Assembly: GCF_035918095.1 (NCBI RefSeq)
Contig: NZ_CP109137.1
Location: 6,760,001-6,824,000 of the forward strand
Origin: Streptomyces sp. NBC_01750
Lineage (GTDB): Bacteria; Actinomycetota; Actinomycetes; Streptomycetales; Streptomycetaceae
Length of the DNA stretch: 64,000 nt
Reading direction: 5' to 3'
The notes under the pieces are model-generated. The model saw only the letters and a program-made list of their open reading frames with translations. It was not told the origin of the DNA and ran no database searches. How positions within the stretch are numbered: the stretch's first letter is position 1; every line of letters begins with the position of its first letter. This document shows, piece after piece, positions 1 to 26,692 of this stretch. The translations under genes were made by a program, and so were the position numbers.

Positions 1-1
1 G

Positions 2-1165
<1,164 letters not shown>

Positions 1166-1220
1166 GCCACCCCACCCACCGCGCACCCCGTGCGCACCGC
1201 ACGAGCTGGAGGCACGAGCC

Positions 1221-1811
1221 ATGACGGAACTTCTGCAGCGACCCGGAGAGCGCGCCGACAGCGCCACCGCCACGCGATACCCCACCGACGAGCCGCTGCT
1301 CCAGCGGGTGCTCACCCCCTACCGCGCCAAGCGGTGCGAATACCTCAGGACCGCCGAGGTGATCTGCGACGGCGGACCCGGAGAGGGCAGCCGGCTCTCG
1401 GCCGAGTGCACCTTCGAGATCCCCGAGTCCTGCTACATCGACGACACCGGCCACTTCAACTCGGTCGAGTTCAACATCTGCTACAACCAGATGGCCTACT
1501 ACCTCATCGCCAAGGCCGTACAGGACGGACTCACCGAACCGTTCAACCAGTGGTCGATGAACGACTTCTGGCACCGCCAGCTCGGCGACATCCTCATCAC
1601 CGACTTCTCCAGCTCCTTCCGCGTCCCCATGCGCGGACGCTACTTCCAGGGCGGCATGGAGATCCTCGACATCGTCGCCTGGGACGCCAACGACATCCGC
1701 GACGCCCTCGTCGTCGTCAAGACGTTCTGCCGCTACTACGACGAGCACGGCGGCGACTCCAAGGGCTATGTCACGGCGGCCATCACCAACCCGCCGCCAC
1801 TCCAGGACTGA
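1221..1811 (+). CDS. FcoT-type thioesterase, CmiS1-like (glycine addition to 2-enoyl thioester)
   Basis: This 196-residue single-domain protein belongs to the FcoT hot-dog thioesterase family. Recognisable family segments are LLQRVLTPY near residue 31, TGHFNSVEFNICYNQMAY near residues 76-93, and the SSSFR stretch in the second half. Mycobacterial FcoT has the same layout and length. In cremimycin biosynthesis the relative CmiS1 adds glycine to the beta carbon of an alpha,beta-unsaturated acyl thioester and then hydrolyses the product. Here it sits between PKS genes and two genes upstream of a glycine-oxidase homologue, which is the partner CmiS1 needs. The likely substrate is the polyenoyl chain on the ACP of the next gene. 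The ATG at 1221 has a clear GGAGG about 9 nt upstream. The family call is from sequence; the reaction is by analogy. A plain editing thioesterase is the alternative. Confidence 0.85.
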   Translation: MTELLQRPGERADSATATRYPTDEPLLQRVLTPYRAKRCEYLRTAEVICDGGPGEGSRLSAECTFEIPESCYIDDTGHFNSVEFNICYNQMAYYLIAKAVQDGLTEPFNQWSMNDFWHRQLGDILITDFSSSFRVPMRGRYFQGGMEILDIVAWDANDIRDALVVVKTFCRYYDEHGGDSKGYVTAAITNPPPLQD

Positions 1812-1854
1812 CTCCGTCGGCAACCCCGGGCCCCGACAGCCAAGAAGGAAGCGC

Positions 1855-4152
1855 ATGACCGTCCTCGATCCCCGCCCGAGCGAGGCCGCCCCCAGCGGTG
1901 CCGCTGCCGCCGGACACGTCTGCGCGCCCCCCGGCCCCGGCGACGCGCCGACCGCCGCCGCCCCGGGCGCGCCCGCCGAACCACAACCCTGGCCGCCCAC
2001 CGGCAGCGAGCCCGTCGACATCCCCGACCTCTACGAGCGGCTCGCAGCCCGCGGCATGGACTACGGGCCGTCGTTCCGCCTGCTCAGCACCGCATGGCGG
2101 CGCGGCACCGAGGTGTTCGCCGAGGTCCCGCTGGACGACTCCGGGCTCCCCGCCACGGGCATGCTCATGCACCCCGCCCTGCTCGACGCCGCCCTCCACG
2201 CGGCGAGCATCCCGTTTCTCGACCGGGACGGGGAGGACACCTACCTGCCCTTCGCCTGGCGAGGTGTCCGCGTACACCGCCCCGGCGCCACCGCACTGCG
2301 GATCCGCATCGCCCTCACCGAGGGCGACTCCCTCTCCCTGACCGCCACCGACATGGACGACCGGCCGGTCCTCTGCGCCCGCTCGCTGATGGTGCGCCCC
2401 GTCAGCCGCGAGCAGCTGCGGGGAACCGGCGCCTCGGGCGCGCTGCTACGCCCGGTCTGGAGGCCACTGGCCGAGGTGCCCGCCCGCCCGGCGGCCGACG
2501 AGCCCTGGGCCTTCCTCGGCACCGACCACCTCGGCGTCACCGGCGAACTCAAGGCCACCGGACGGAGCTTCGAGAACTACAGCTCCCTCCACACCATGGA
2601 CGCGGCACTGCGACGGGGCGCCCCCGTCCCCTCCGTCGTCCTCGTCAGCTGCGCCGACGGCACGGACGGGGTCGACGCAGTGCGCGCCGAGGCGCAGCGC
2701 TGCCTCGCCCTCGTCCAGGAGTGGCTCACCGACGACCGGCTCGCCGGCTCCCGACTGGTGTTCATCACCCAGGGCGCACAGTCCTGTGGGCCCGACGAGG
2801 ACATCGCCGGCCTCGCCGCCTCCGTGGTCTGGGGGCTCGTCCGCAGCAGCCAGGCCGAGCAGCCCGGACGCTTCGGACTGGTCGACATCGACGAGGCGGA
2901 CGGCTCACGGCGCGCCCTGCTGTCCGCCGTTTCCGCCCTCACCGACCCGGACACGCCGTATCCCCAACTGGCCGTCCGCCACGGCAGCCTCCTGCAACTG
3001 CGGCTCCAGCGCTCCCGGCCCGGCGACACCGGCGCCCCGGCACGCCGCCCCACCCGTACCCACGGCACCGTCGTGATGACCGGAGGCACCGGCGCGCTCG
3101 GCACCGTCCTGGCCCGCCACCTCGCGCAGCGGCACGGCGTCGGCCGACTACTGCTGCTCAACCGCTCCGGCCCCGACGCACCCGCCGCCCGCCGGCTCGT
3201 CGCCGAACTCACCGAACTCGGCGCCCACACCGACGTGGTGGCATGCGACGTGGCCGACGCCGACGCGCTCGACCGGGTGCTGAACGAAGTACCGGCGGAA
3301 CACCCCGTCACCATGGTCATCCACGCGGCCGGCGTCACCGACGACGGCGCCGTCGGCACCATGACCCCCCGGCGCCTCGACCGCGTGATGCGCCCCAAGG
3401 TCGACGCCTCTCTCGCCCTGCACCGGGTGAGCCGGTCGCTCCCCGACTGCGAACTCATCCTCTTCTCCTCGGTCAGTGGCATCGTCGGCGGAGCCGGCCA
3501 GGCCAACTACGCCGCCGCCAACACCTTCGTCGACGCCCTGGCCCAGCACCGCCGGGCCGCCGGACTGCATGCCGTCTCGCTCGCCTGGGGCCTGTGGGAC
3601 GAAGCCGGCATGGGCGAGCGGCTCAACGCCGCCGACCTGAAGCGGATGGAACGGGCCGGCATCTCGGCGCTCCGAGTGTCCGACGGGCTCGCCCTGTTCG
3701 ACGCCGCCCTCGCCCGCGACGACGCCGTACTCGTGCCCATCCAGCTGTACGAGCCGGCCCTGCGCGACCACTCCCCGCAGATCCCGGACGTGCTGCGCGA
3801 CCTGTGCCCGCCGAGGCAGGAGGACCGGACCCGCCCCACCCGGCGGCCGGACCACGTCGACCCCGCCGAGCTGCGCCGCTCCGTCGCCGAACTGCCCGAG
3901 GCCGAACGCACCGGCGCCGTCGTGCAGCTCATCCGCACCGAGGTCGCCGGGGTGCTCGCCCTCCCCGGGCCGGAGGCCGTCCAGGCCGGGGCCGAGTTCT
4001 CCGCCATCGGGTTCGACTCGCTGACCACCGTGGACCTCAACCGCCGACTGGCCGCCCTCACCGGCCTGCGGCTGCCGGCCACGCTCCTGTTCGACTACCG
4101 GACACCGGCCGACCTGGCCGCCCACCTGCTGCGCCTGATGAGTCAGGACTGA
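1855..4152 (+). CDS. Split-module PKS protein: C-terminal half DH-KR-ACP
   Basis: A 765-residue PKS fragment with no KS, no AT and no first half of the DH. After a ~40-residue Ala/Pro-rich leader it enters the second hot-dog of a dehydratase at PWPPTGSEPVDI. It carries the catalytic Asp (D111) and H115 of the LLDAALH motif but no HxxxGxxxxP His. A KR follows (TGGTGALG near residue 410, catalytic Tyr552 in [12 protein letters not shown] variant of the B-type LDD signature), then an ACP (Ser722 in GFDSLTTV). It has no C-terminal docking tail. The missing KS-AT and first DH hot-dog are exactly what ends the convergent PKS at 5611-22488, so I infer that the two polypeptides together form one KS-AT-DH-KR-ACP module. 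ATG 1855 has AAGAAGGAAG just upstream, 43 bp after the FcoT gene. Its ACP is a good candidate carrier for the FcoT enzyme's substrate. Confidence 0.88.
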   Translation: MTVLDPRPSEAAPSGAAAAGHVCAPPGPGDAPTAAAPGAPAEPQPWPPTGSEPVDIPDLYERLAARGMDYGPSFRLLSTAWRRGTEVFAEVPLDDSGLPATGMLMHPALLDAALHAASIPFLDRDGEDTYLPFAWRGVRVHRPGATALRIRIALTEGDSLSLTATDMDDRPVLCARSLMVRPVSREQLRGTGASGALLRPVWRPLAEVPARPAADEPWAFLGTDHLGVTGELKATGRSFENYSSLHTMDAALRRGAPVPSVVLVSCADGTDGVDAVRAEAQRCLALVQEWLTDDRLAGSRLVFITQGAQSCGPDEDIAGLAASVVWGLVRSSQAEQPGRFGLVDIDEADGSRRALLSAVSALTDPDTPYPQLAVRHGSLLQLRLQRSRPGDTGAPARRPTRTHGTVVMTGGTGALGTVLARHLAQRHGVGRLLLLNRSGPDAPAARRLVAELTELGAHTDVVACDVADADALDRVLNEVPAEHPVTMVIHAAGVTDDGAVGTMTPRRLDRVMRPKVDASLALHRVSRSLPDCELILFSSVSGIVGGAGQANYAAANTFVDALAQHRRAAGLHAVSLAWGLWDEAGMGERLNAADLKRMERAGISALRVSDGLALFDAALARDDAVLVPIQLYEPALRDHSPQIPDVLRDLCPPRQEDRTRPTRRPDHVDPAELRRSVAELPEAERTGAVVQLIRTEVAGVLALPGPEAVQAGAEFSAIGFDSLTTVDLNRRLAALTGLRLPATLLFDYRTPADLAAHLLRLMSQD

Positions 4153-4185
4153 GCGCTCCGACCCGCGGAGCAGACGGAGGACCCC

Positions 4186-5304
4186 ATGCGCGTAATCGTC
4201 ATCGGCGGCGGTGTCATCGGACTGGCGGTCGGCTGGCGCTGTGCGCAGCGCGGCACCGACGTGACCGTCATCGACCCGGAACCGGGCGGCAAGGCATCCG
4301 GCGTCGCCGCCGGACTGCTGCCACCGTCCGGCGACATGTTGCTGGGCCGGCCCGAGTTCGCCCGCCTGGTCCTGCACTCCCGCGCTCTCTACCCGGCGTT
4401 CGCCGCCGAGGTCGCCCAGGCCGCCGGCACGTCCGTCGGCTTCCTGCGCAACGGCATCCTCGACGTCGCCTACGACGCGCAGGCCGCCCAGGGCCTCGAA
4501 CGGCTGCGCCAGATGGCCGACGACTTCGGCATCGACTACCGGATGCTGTCACCGGACGACTGCCGCCGGCTCGAACCCCGCCTCGCCCCCGAGGCGTACG
4601 TCGGCATGCTGTCACCCGCCGACGGTTCGATCGACCCCCGCATGCTCACCCGCGGCCTCCTCGCGGCGCTGCACAACGCCGGCGGACAGGTCGTGCGGGA
4701 ACGGGCCGAGCAGGTGATGCTCGACGACGCCACCCCCGCGGTCCGGCTCAGCGGCGGCGAGGTCCTGCGCGGCGACCGGCTCGTCCTCGCCGCCGGACCC
4801 TGGACCCATCTGCTGCCGGGCCTGCCCGCGGGCCTGGTCCCCGAGATCAGGCCCTATAAGGGCCACGTCGTGCGGCTGCACGGCGAGGCCGTCGTCGGCC
4901 ACACCGTCCGCGGGAGCTACGGCGACCGCTCGGTGTACATCGCGCCACGGGCCGACGGCGAATTGGCCATCGGCGCCACCTATGAGGACGCCGGATACGA
5001 CGAGCAGGTGCTCGCGGACGGCGTCGCCGACCTGCTCGAGCGGGTACGGCGGATCGTGCCCTCCACGGCGCGGCTGCGGTTCGTCGGCGCCGCCGCCGGG
5101 CTGCGGCCGGGATCACCGGACGGCCTGCCGATTCTCGGCGTGACGGCCCGGGAGGACGTGCTGCTGGCCACCGGGCACTACCGGGTCGGCATTCAGCTGA
5201 CACCGGCCACCGCCGAGGCGATGGCGGAGGCCGTCATGACGGGTGAACTGCCGCAGATCGCTCGCCCGTTCAGCGCTGCCAGGTTCGCCGCCGCGCCGGC
5301 CTGA
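4186..5304 (+). CDS. FAD-dependent glycine oxidase (ThiO/CmiS2-like)
   Basis: A 372-residue member of the DAO/ThiO flavoprotein family. It starts with the dinucleotide-binding motif VIVIGGGVIGLAVG (residues ~3-16) and has the family's internal GMLSPADGSIDP segment (~143-154) and a C-terminal FAD-binding stretch near GLRPGSPDGLPILG (~306-319). The length is normal for glycine oxidase. In cremimycin, CmiS2 oxidises the N-carboxymethyl adduct made by CmiS1, releasing glyoxylate and leaving the free beta-amino acid. Placement in the same operon as the FcoT-type gene supports that role rather than thiamine synthesis, since no thi genes are nearby. ATG 4186 is preceded by GGAGG with 5-nt spacing, 33 bp after the half-DH-KR-ACP gene. 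It ends the plus-strand operon and is followed by a hairpin terminator. Confidence 0.88.
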   Translation: MRVIVIGGGVIGLAVGWRCAQRGTDVTVIDPEPGGKASGVAAGLLPPSGDMLLGRPEFARLVLHSRALYPAFAAEVAQAAGTSVGFLRNGILDVAYDAQAAQGLERLRQMADDFGIDYRMLSPDDCRRLEPRLAPEAYVGMLSPADGSIDPRMLTRGLLAALHNAGGQVVRERAEQVMLDDATPAVRLSGGEVLRGDRLVLAAGPWTHLLPGLPAGLVPEIRPYKGHVVRLHGEAVVGHTVRGSYGDRSVYIAPRADGELAIGATYEDAGYDEQVLADGVADLLERVRRIVPSTARLRFVGAAAGLRPGSPDGLPILGVTAREDVLLATGHYRVGIQLTPATAEAMAEAVMTGELPQIARPFSAARFAAAPA

Positions 5305-5317
5305 CCCTCCACCTTCC

Positions 5318-5343
5318 GGCCCGGGTCCTCATGGGCCCGGGCC
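5318..5343 (+). terminator. Hairpin terminator after the glycine-oxidase gene
   Basis: GGCCCGGG at 5318-5325 pairs perfectly with CCCGGGCC at 5336-5343 across a 10-nt loop and is followed by TTTCCCT. It lies 14 bp past the oxidase stop codon, as expected for an intrinsic terminator of the plus-strand operon. Confidence 0.65.
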
Positions 5344-5346
5344 TTT

Positions 5347-5477
5347 CCCTGCCCCGGCCGGGGTCGTGCCCTGCCCCGGCCGGGGTCTTGCCGTGTCCGG
5401 GCCGGGGTCTTGCCGTGTCCGGGTCGGGTTTTGCTGTGTCCGGGGCGGGGGTCTTGCCGTTTCCGGGCCCCGGTCGG
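5347..5477. repeat. 22-bp tandem repeat, about six copies
   Basis: Six consecutive units of 21-23 bp, at 5347, 5369, 5391, 5413, 5434 and 5457. Each is a variant of CCGTGTCCGGGCCGGGGTCTTG, with the first two reading CCCTGCCCCGGCCGGGG. Each unit contains a CCGG-centred palindrome. The array fills most of the gap between the two convergent transcription units. I see no coding potential; it may add termination capacity or be simple tandem expansion. Confidence 0.75.
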
Positions 5478-5556
5478 TTCGGGTGCCGGCACAGCCGTGG
5501 GGCATCTGCCCGAGGAGGACGACCGTCGGCGTCCCGCCGCGTCCGGCTCGCACGAA

Positions 5557-5607
5557 CGCGCGCGTTCCCCTGGCCGACGTGAAGCGTCGGCCAGGGGAAC
5601 GCGCGCG
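5557..5607. terminator. Perfect 23-bp stem bidirectional terminator
   Basis: Bases 5557-5579 are perfectly complementary to 5585-5607 around a 5-nt loop (TGAAG), giving a 23-bp GC-rich stem. It ends 3 bp before the stop codon of the minus-strand PKS at 5611 and faces the plus-strand operon that ends at 5304. It most likely insulates the convergent units. There is no strong T-run on either side, which is common for actinomycete hairpin terminators. Confidence 0.8.
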
Positions 5608-5610
5608 GTT

Positions 5611-22488
<16,878 letters not shown>

Positions 22489-22909
22489 GGCGCCTGGCGG
22501 CCTTCCTGTGGCGAGTTCTGGCCGGCGGGACCTGGCGCCTGCGGAACACGGCGCTCTCGGACCGCCCTGCCCGATAGGAGAGTGTTGTGCCGAGTGCAGC
22601 TCGATCATGGTGGATGTGCCGTGAACGTCACCACCCGTAGGCACCCCTAGACACGCCACCGGTGACTTCGAGTGCGGACGCGCCGATCAGTGGGGTGCGG
22701 CCGCGGCCCGGACGGGTGGGACAGGCGGTGTCCGGGCCGTTGCGCGGGGACGTACCGCGGGCACGAACCGCGCTGGTGAACACCGAGCGTGAAGGGACTC
22801 TGTGATCGCCTAGGAACTCGTGCCTGCGGTGCTTCTGTGCGGCCGTGTGACGCGCGTAGGTGCAGGGCCGCAGTTGTCGTTACGGTACGGGTGCTGGGGG
22901 AGCGCGATG
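22489..22909 (-). promoter_or_regulatory. Upstream region of the minus-strand PKS
   Basis: A 421-bp gap between the LAL regulator's stop and the PKS ATG, with no convincing gene. On the minus strand, 22650-22631 reads CTAGGGGTGC then CTACGGGTGG, a 10-bp direct repeat with 8/10 identity, about 143-162 bp upstream of the start. The core resembles the TAGGGG elements near other promoters of the cluster. I cannot assign -10/-35 boxes with confidence. Confidence 0.4.
22704..22739 (-). terminator. Possible hairpin terminator after the LAL regulator
   Basis: CGGCCCGGAC at 22704-22713 pairs perfectly with GTCCGGGCCG at 22730-22739 (10-bp stem, 16-nt loop), about 170 bp past the regulator's stop codon. 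There is no T-run, and the distance makes this tentative. Confidence 0.35.
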
Positions 22910-25690
22910 TCAGGCGGCGTAGACACGCAGTTTGACGGGGAGGTCCTCGCGGCTGCGGACGTTCATCTTCTTGTACACGCGGGTGAGGTGCTGTTCGACG
23001 GTGCTCACCGTCACGAACAGCTCCTCGGCGATCTCGCGGTTGGTGAGCCCGCGCGCGGCGAGCGTGGCCACGCGCTGCTCGGACTTGCTGAGCTTGTCGA
23101 AACCCCGCTCCTTCGTCGCCGACCAGTCGGAGGTCGATTCGAACCGGGTCGTCGCCACCATCAGCGAGTCGGACAGCGTGTCCGCGTGGCAGACCTTGGC
23201 CATCCGGCGTGCCCGCAGGGCCGCCGTGCGCGCCTTGTCCTTGTCACCGATCGCCCGGTGCGCCGAACTCAGATCGGCCAGGGTGCGCACCAACTCGTAG
23301 CGGTCGCCGCTGGCTTGCAGCAGGTGCAGCGACTTGTTGAGGATCGTGAGGCGGTCCTTGAAGTCCCGCGTCGCGGCCACGCAGCGCAGCGCCATGCCTT
23401 GCGAGCGGGTGGTGCCGAAGCCGCCCATCGCCAGTTGCGCCTCCAGCAGGGCCGAGGCCTTCTGCTGCTGGGCGAGGGAGAGCCAGGCCTCGGCGGCGCC
23501 GACCCGCCACGGGACGAGGACGGGGGTGTCCAGGTTCCACTGCTGCATCTGCTCGCCGCAGGTCATGAAGTCGGCCAGCGCGGCGTACGGACGTCCGCCC
23601 GCGAGGTGGTGCCGGCCGCGGGCATAGAGGTAGTGCAGGCCGGACCGGGTCTGGAACAGCGCGGGCGCGGCCGCCGTCGCGAAGCACTGGGCGGCCTTCT
23701 CGTGGTTGCCGATGGACGTGTGCGCCTCGGCCAGGGTGGCCAGGGCCAGCCAGCCATGGGTGTTCAGGGACCGTGTCGACGCCTCGGCCAGCGCCGCCGA
23801 GCTGTGCTCGACAGCGACGTCGAGCTCACCGCGACGCAGGGCGATCGTGCCGAGCAGACCGCGCAGCACGGTGGTCCAGCCCTGCAGGCCGCTGTCCATC
23901 GCGTCCCCGAGGAAGCGGCTGGCGGTGAGTTGGGCAGCGTCGAGGAAGGAGGAGTAGATGAGCGTGAGCACGGCGGGCACCACGCAGGCGCGGACCGATT
24001 CGTCGAGCAGGCTGCCGGTCTGCAGCGACTGCTCCGCCTGCGCCGCGGTGTAGGCGTCGCCCTTGCCGGTCAGTACGGAGAGCAGGGACTGGTGCGCCCG
24101 GAGCCTCGCTCCGACCGCCGGCGACGTCGCGTAGGCCGCGGCCGGGGACACCGGGGCAGGGGGCGGTGTCGCGACGGCCGTCCGCTGCACGCCGGGGAAG
24201 CTCGAAGCGATCTGCAGCTCGGTCACCTGCATCTCGACGGCGACGTCGGGGCGACTGGTGTCCGCGTGCCGAACAACGCTGTCAATGACCTCGACGGCGT
24301 CATGCACCTGGGCGTTCCACAGCATGGCCTGGGCGACCGGAAGGGCCGTGCCCGGCGCCATCAGGCCGGTCAGGATCGACGTCTTGAGCGACTGGTAGCG
24401 CGCGGCTGCGCCGGCGAGCTCGAGCATCGAGCAGACCTCGGCCAGTTGGGCCTTGATCTCGTAACGCGTCGTGTCGTCGGTGCAGGAGGCGTCGGCCAGC
24501 TTGAGGTACCGAATGCCGAGCTCGACCTTGCCGGCGGCGAGCACCAGGCGCGCCGCGTCACGCAGCACCGGCAGGCCCCACTCGTCCTTGACGGGACCGG
24601 CTGCCAGCAGGTGGAAGGCGATCGACTCGGTTGAGGCGCCGTGGGCGTGCAGCAGCCGGGCGGCGCGGTGGTGCAGTTCGATCACGGTGGCGCTCGGGAT
24701 GGCGTCCAGCACGATCTCGCGGACCCGCTCGTGCCTGAACGTACAACCGACCAGAAGCCCGCTTGCCTGGAGCCGCTGGAGCGCGGTCCGCACCAGTCCC
24801 AGGGATGTCTCGCAGAGTTCACTCAGCTGGTACTCGTCAGCGCCCTCCCCGAGCAGTGCCACTCCCTGCGCCACCTGGCGGGCCAGGGGGCCCATCCGGT
24901 GCAGGCAGACCTGGACGGCCCGCTGAAACGCGTCACCCGCGATCGGCTCGGATGCGGAACCATTCGGCCCGGTATCTGATGCGGTGGGCTGCGCCTGTCT
25001 GTCCTGCATCAGCGCGTATATCAGCAGTGGATTACCGCCGGTTAATTCGTGGTAGCGCGCAGCTGATTCCGGGTCAGCAGTATCGGCCGTGTCGACATTT
25101 GCTTCCGCCATCAGTTCTGCTACCGCTTCGGAATTCAGCGGCTCCAGGGAAATGCTGCTTACATCGCATTCGTAGAGGATTTCCTGGAGAATCGGAGAGG
25201 TCGATTCCGCGGTCGCGTCCCACGACACGATGACGGAGAGCGACAGCGACTGCGGCGCAGTGCGCGCCGTGAGATACCGCAGACAGCGGACGGAAAGCGG
25301 GTCCGCATGGTGGATGTCGTCGATGACGAGCACGACCGGGCCGTGCTCGGCCAGGGCGGTCACAGCGAGTCGCGCCCTCTCCGCGACGTGCACCCAGCCA
25401 GGCGCATCGCCGTCGTCCGTGAGATCCGTAACGGTAGCGTCAGCGCGGAATCCCTGGGTGAACAGCTGCTGAACGACGGCGAAGTCCTCGTCGCGCTCTT
25501 CCCGCAGGGCGCAGGCTCCGAGCACCGTGGCGCCTGCGGCTCGGGCCCGTGCGGTGAGGGCTCGCAACAGGGTGCTCTTGCCGATGCCGGTCGGACCACT
25601 GACGACTGCCAGAGTGCCGACGCCCGAGTCGACGCGGCCAAGTAAACAGTCGATGTCCATTCGAGTTTTACCGCGACCCACCAGAGTCAT
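22910..25690 (-). CDS. LAL-family LuxR transcriptional regulator
   Basis: 926 residues, typical of the large ATP-binding LuxR regulators that activate PKS clusters. Walker A is GPTGIGKST at residues ~33-40, and a Walker B-like VLVIDDIHHAD follows in the AAA-type domain. The middle is a helical repeat region. The C-terminal ~65 residues are a LuxR helix-turn-helix (LSKSEQRVATLAARGLTNRE, then a VSTVEQHL recognition helix). I chose ATG 25688-25690, with GAGG 7 nt upstream; the upstream ATG at 25751 lacks support. Codon 16 is TTA (25643-25645), which in Streptomyces requires the bldA tRNA, so translation is probably tied to development. It lies downstream of the methyltransferase on the same strand and upstream of the starter PKS, and is the obvious pathway activator. 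Confidence 0.93.
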   Translation of the reverse strand: MTLVGRGKTRMDIDCLLGRVDSGVGTLAVVSGPTGIGKSTLLRALTARARAAGATVLGACALREERDEDFAVVQQLFTQGFRADATVTDLTDDGDAPGWVHVAERARLAVTALAEHGPVVLVIDDIHHADPLSVRCLRYLTARTAPQSLSLSVIVSWDATAESTSPILQEILYECDVSSISLEPLNSEAVAELMAEANVDTADTADPESAARYHELTGGNPLLIYALMQDRQAQPTASDTGPNGSASEPIAGDAFQRAVQVCLHRMGPLARQVAQGVALLGEGADEYQLSELCETSLGLVRTALQRLQASGLLVGCTFRHERVREIVLDAIPSATVIELHHRAARLLHAHGASTESIAFHLLAAGPVKDEWGLPVLRDAARLVLAAGKVELGIRYLKLADASCTDDTTRYEIKAQLAEVCSMLELAGAAARYQSLKTSILTGLMAPGTALPVAQAMLWNAQVHDAVEVIDSVVRHADTSRPDVAVEMQVTELQIASSFPGVQRTAVATPPPAPVSPAAAYATSPAVGARLRAHQSLLSVLTGKGDAYTAAQAEQSLQTGSLLDESVRACVVPAVLTLIYSSFLDAAQLTASRFLGDAMDSGLQGWTTVLRGLLGTIALRRGELDVAVEHSSAALAEASTRSLNTHGWLALATLAEAHTSIGNHEKAAQCFATAAAPALFQTRSGLHYLYARGRHHLAGGRPYAALADFMTCGEQMQQWNLDTPVLVPWRVGAAEAWLSLAQQQKASALLEAQLAMGGFGTTRSQGMALRCVAATRDFKDRLTILNKSLHLLQASGDRYELVRTLADLSSAHRAIGDKDKARTAALRARRMAKVCHADTLSDSLMVATTRFESTSDWSATKERGFDKLSKSEQRVATLAARGLTNREIAEELFVTVSTVEQHLTRVYKKMNVRSREDLPVKLRVYAA

Positions 25691-26035
25691 CACCAAACCT
25701 CGCTTTCCCCGTCGCGCAGCCGGCCGTGTCTCTAGCGGACCCGGGTGGTGCACGCAACCTGCCGCTCGCGATTTCCCGTGTTACCGCGGGACTCGTCAAT
25801 TCAATCTCTCACGAACTTCTGTATATCCTCTACACAGACTCTGCAATTCGTCAATGACTTCCTCGAACGTTTGCCCAAGCTTGGTGAATCGCGTAACATA
25901 GGCGAAACGATAGGTATAGTGGGTGTATAGGGGTTTATCGCTACATGGCACGCAGGTAGCCCCCGCCAGAACCCGGCGGGGGCTGAAAGCGTGAGGCGAG
26001 AATCAGCCACGGTGAAATGTGGCCGGCCGCATCGC
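25691..26035 (-). promoter_or_regulatory. LAL regulator upstream region, relatively AT-rich
   Basis: A 345-bp non-coding gap. The stretch 25800-25945 is clearly richer in A/T than its surroundings and is the likely promoter of the regulator. The plus strand at 25915-25935 reads TATAG-TGGGTG-TATAGGGGT, a roughly 11-bp direct repeat containing a TAGGGG core like those near other promoters of the cluster. A small ORF at 25801-26010 has no recognisable features, and I treat it as noise. Confidence 0.4.
25958..25984 (-). terminator. Hairpin terminator after the O-methyltransferase
   Basis: AGCCCCCGCC at 25958-25967 pairs perfectly with GGCGGGGGCT at 25975-25984 (10-bp stem, 7-nt loop). It lies about 50 bp past the methyltransferase stop codon on the minus strand. 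There is no T-run after it. Confidence 0.6.
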
Positions 26036-26692
26036 TCAGACCAGACGAGTGGACAGCACCAGGCCGTCGCCGATGGGCAGCTCCACCGTGTGGTAGTCCG
26101 GACCGTTGACGTGCTCCAGGTACGGCTCCCACAGCCAGCGCGCGAGGCTCACATCGTCACCCAGCACCAGGGCGTTGGGGGCCAGGACGGGCTCCAGCAT
26201 CTTCAGGACGGTGAGGTTGTCGTCCTTCCACGCGTCGAGGAGGAGGAGGTCGATCGGGCCCTCCAGATCCGCCAGCGTCTTCAGGGCGTCGCCCTCGCGG
26301 ATCTCGACGTACTCGGTGAGGCCGGCCTCGGCGATGTTGCGGTTCGCGACCTCGATCTTGGACGGCATCACCTCAGTGCCGATCACCTGGCCGCCGCCGT
26401 TGTCCTTCACCGCCGCCGCCAGGTAGATGGTCGAGACGGCGAACGAGGTGCCGAACTCGACGGCCCGCTTGACGTTGCGCGTCCGGCAGAGCAGGTACAT
26501 CAGATTGCCGACGTCCCGGTGGATCGGCAGATACGCCTCCTCGAACATCTCGTTGAGGGCCTCGTGGCCGATCTGCTCCGGCGGCCGCCCGTCGGCGATC
26601 AGCTTCTGGATCGGCGCCGCGTCCTTGACCTGCTCGTCCTCGTAGAGGCGATCGAGCAGTGCGCTGACGTTTTCATTGTCGAGAGTGGTCAT
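26036..26692 (-). CDS. Class I SAM-dependent O-methyltransferase
   Basis: 218 residues. The SAM-binding motif I region is AVEFGTSFAVSTIYLA (~residues 77-92), followed by the acidic residue of GTEVMPSKIEVA (~104-115) and a post-motif LLLLDAWKDD (~147-156), the layout of the Methyltransf_24/O-methyltransferase family. It probably methylates a hydroxyl of the polyketide or of an attached group, but the substrate cannot be read from sequence. ATG 26690-26692 has GAAAGG 6 nt upstream. It is transcribed divergently from the TIM-barrel gene across a 343-bp region and is followed by the regulator on the same strand, with a hairpin between them. Confidence 0.85.
   Translation of the reverse strand: MTTLDNENVSALLDRLYEDEQVKDAAPIQKLIADGRPPEQIGHEALNEMFEEAYLPIHRDVGNLMYLLCRTRNVKRAVEFGTSFAVSTIYLAAAVKDNGGGQVIGTEVMPSKIEVANRNIAEAGLTEYVEIREGDALKTLADLEGPIDLLLLDAWKDDNLTVLKMLEPVLAPNALVLGDDVSLARWLWEPYLEHVNGPDYHTVELPIGDGLVLSTRLV

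Noticed and set aside
5347..5477. CRISPR-like array
   Set aside because: The 22-bp units are head-to-tail with no spacers and sit between convergent terminators.
22820..24634. Plus-strand open frame opposite the LAL regulator
   Set aside because: Antisense shadow; the minus-strand frame has Walker A/B and a LuxR helix-turn-helix.
25801..26010. 69-codon minus-strand ORF upstream of the regulator
   Set aside because: No ribosome-binding site, no family resemblance, and it overlaps the AT-rich promoter-like stretch and a hairpin.
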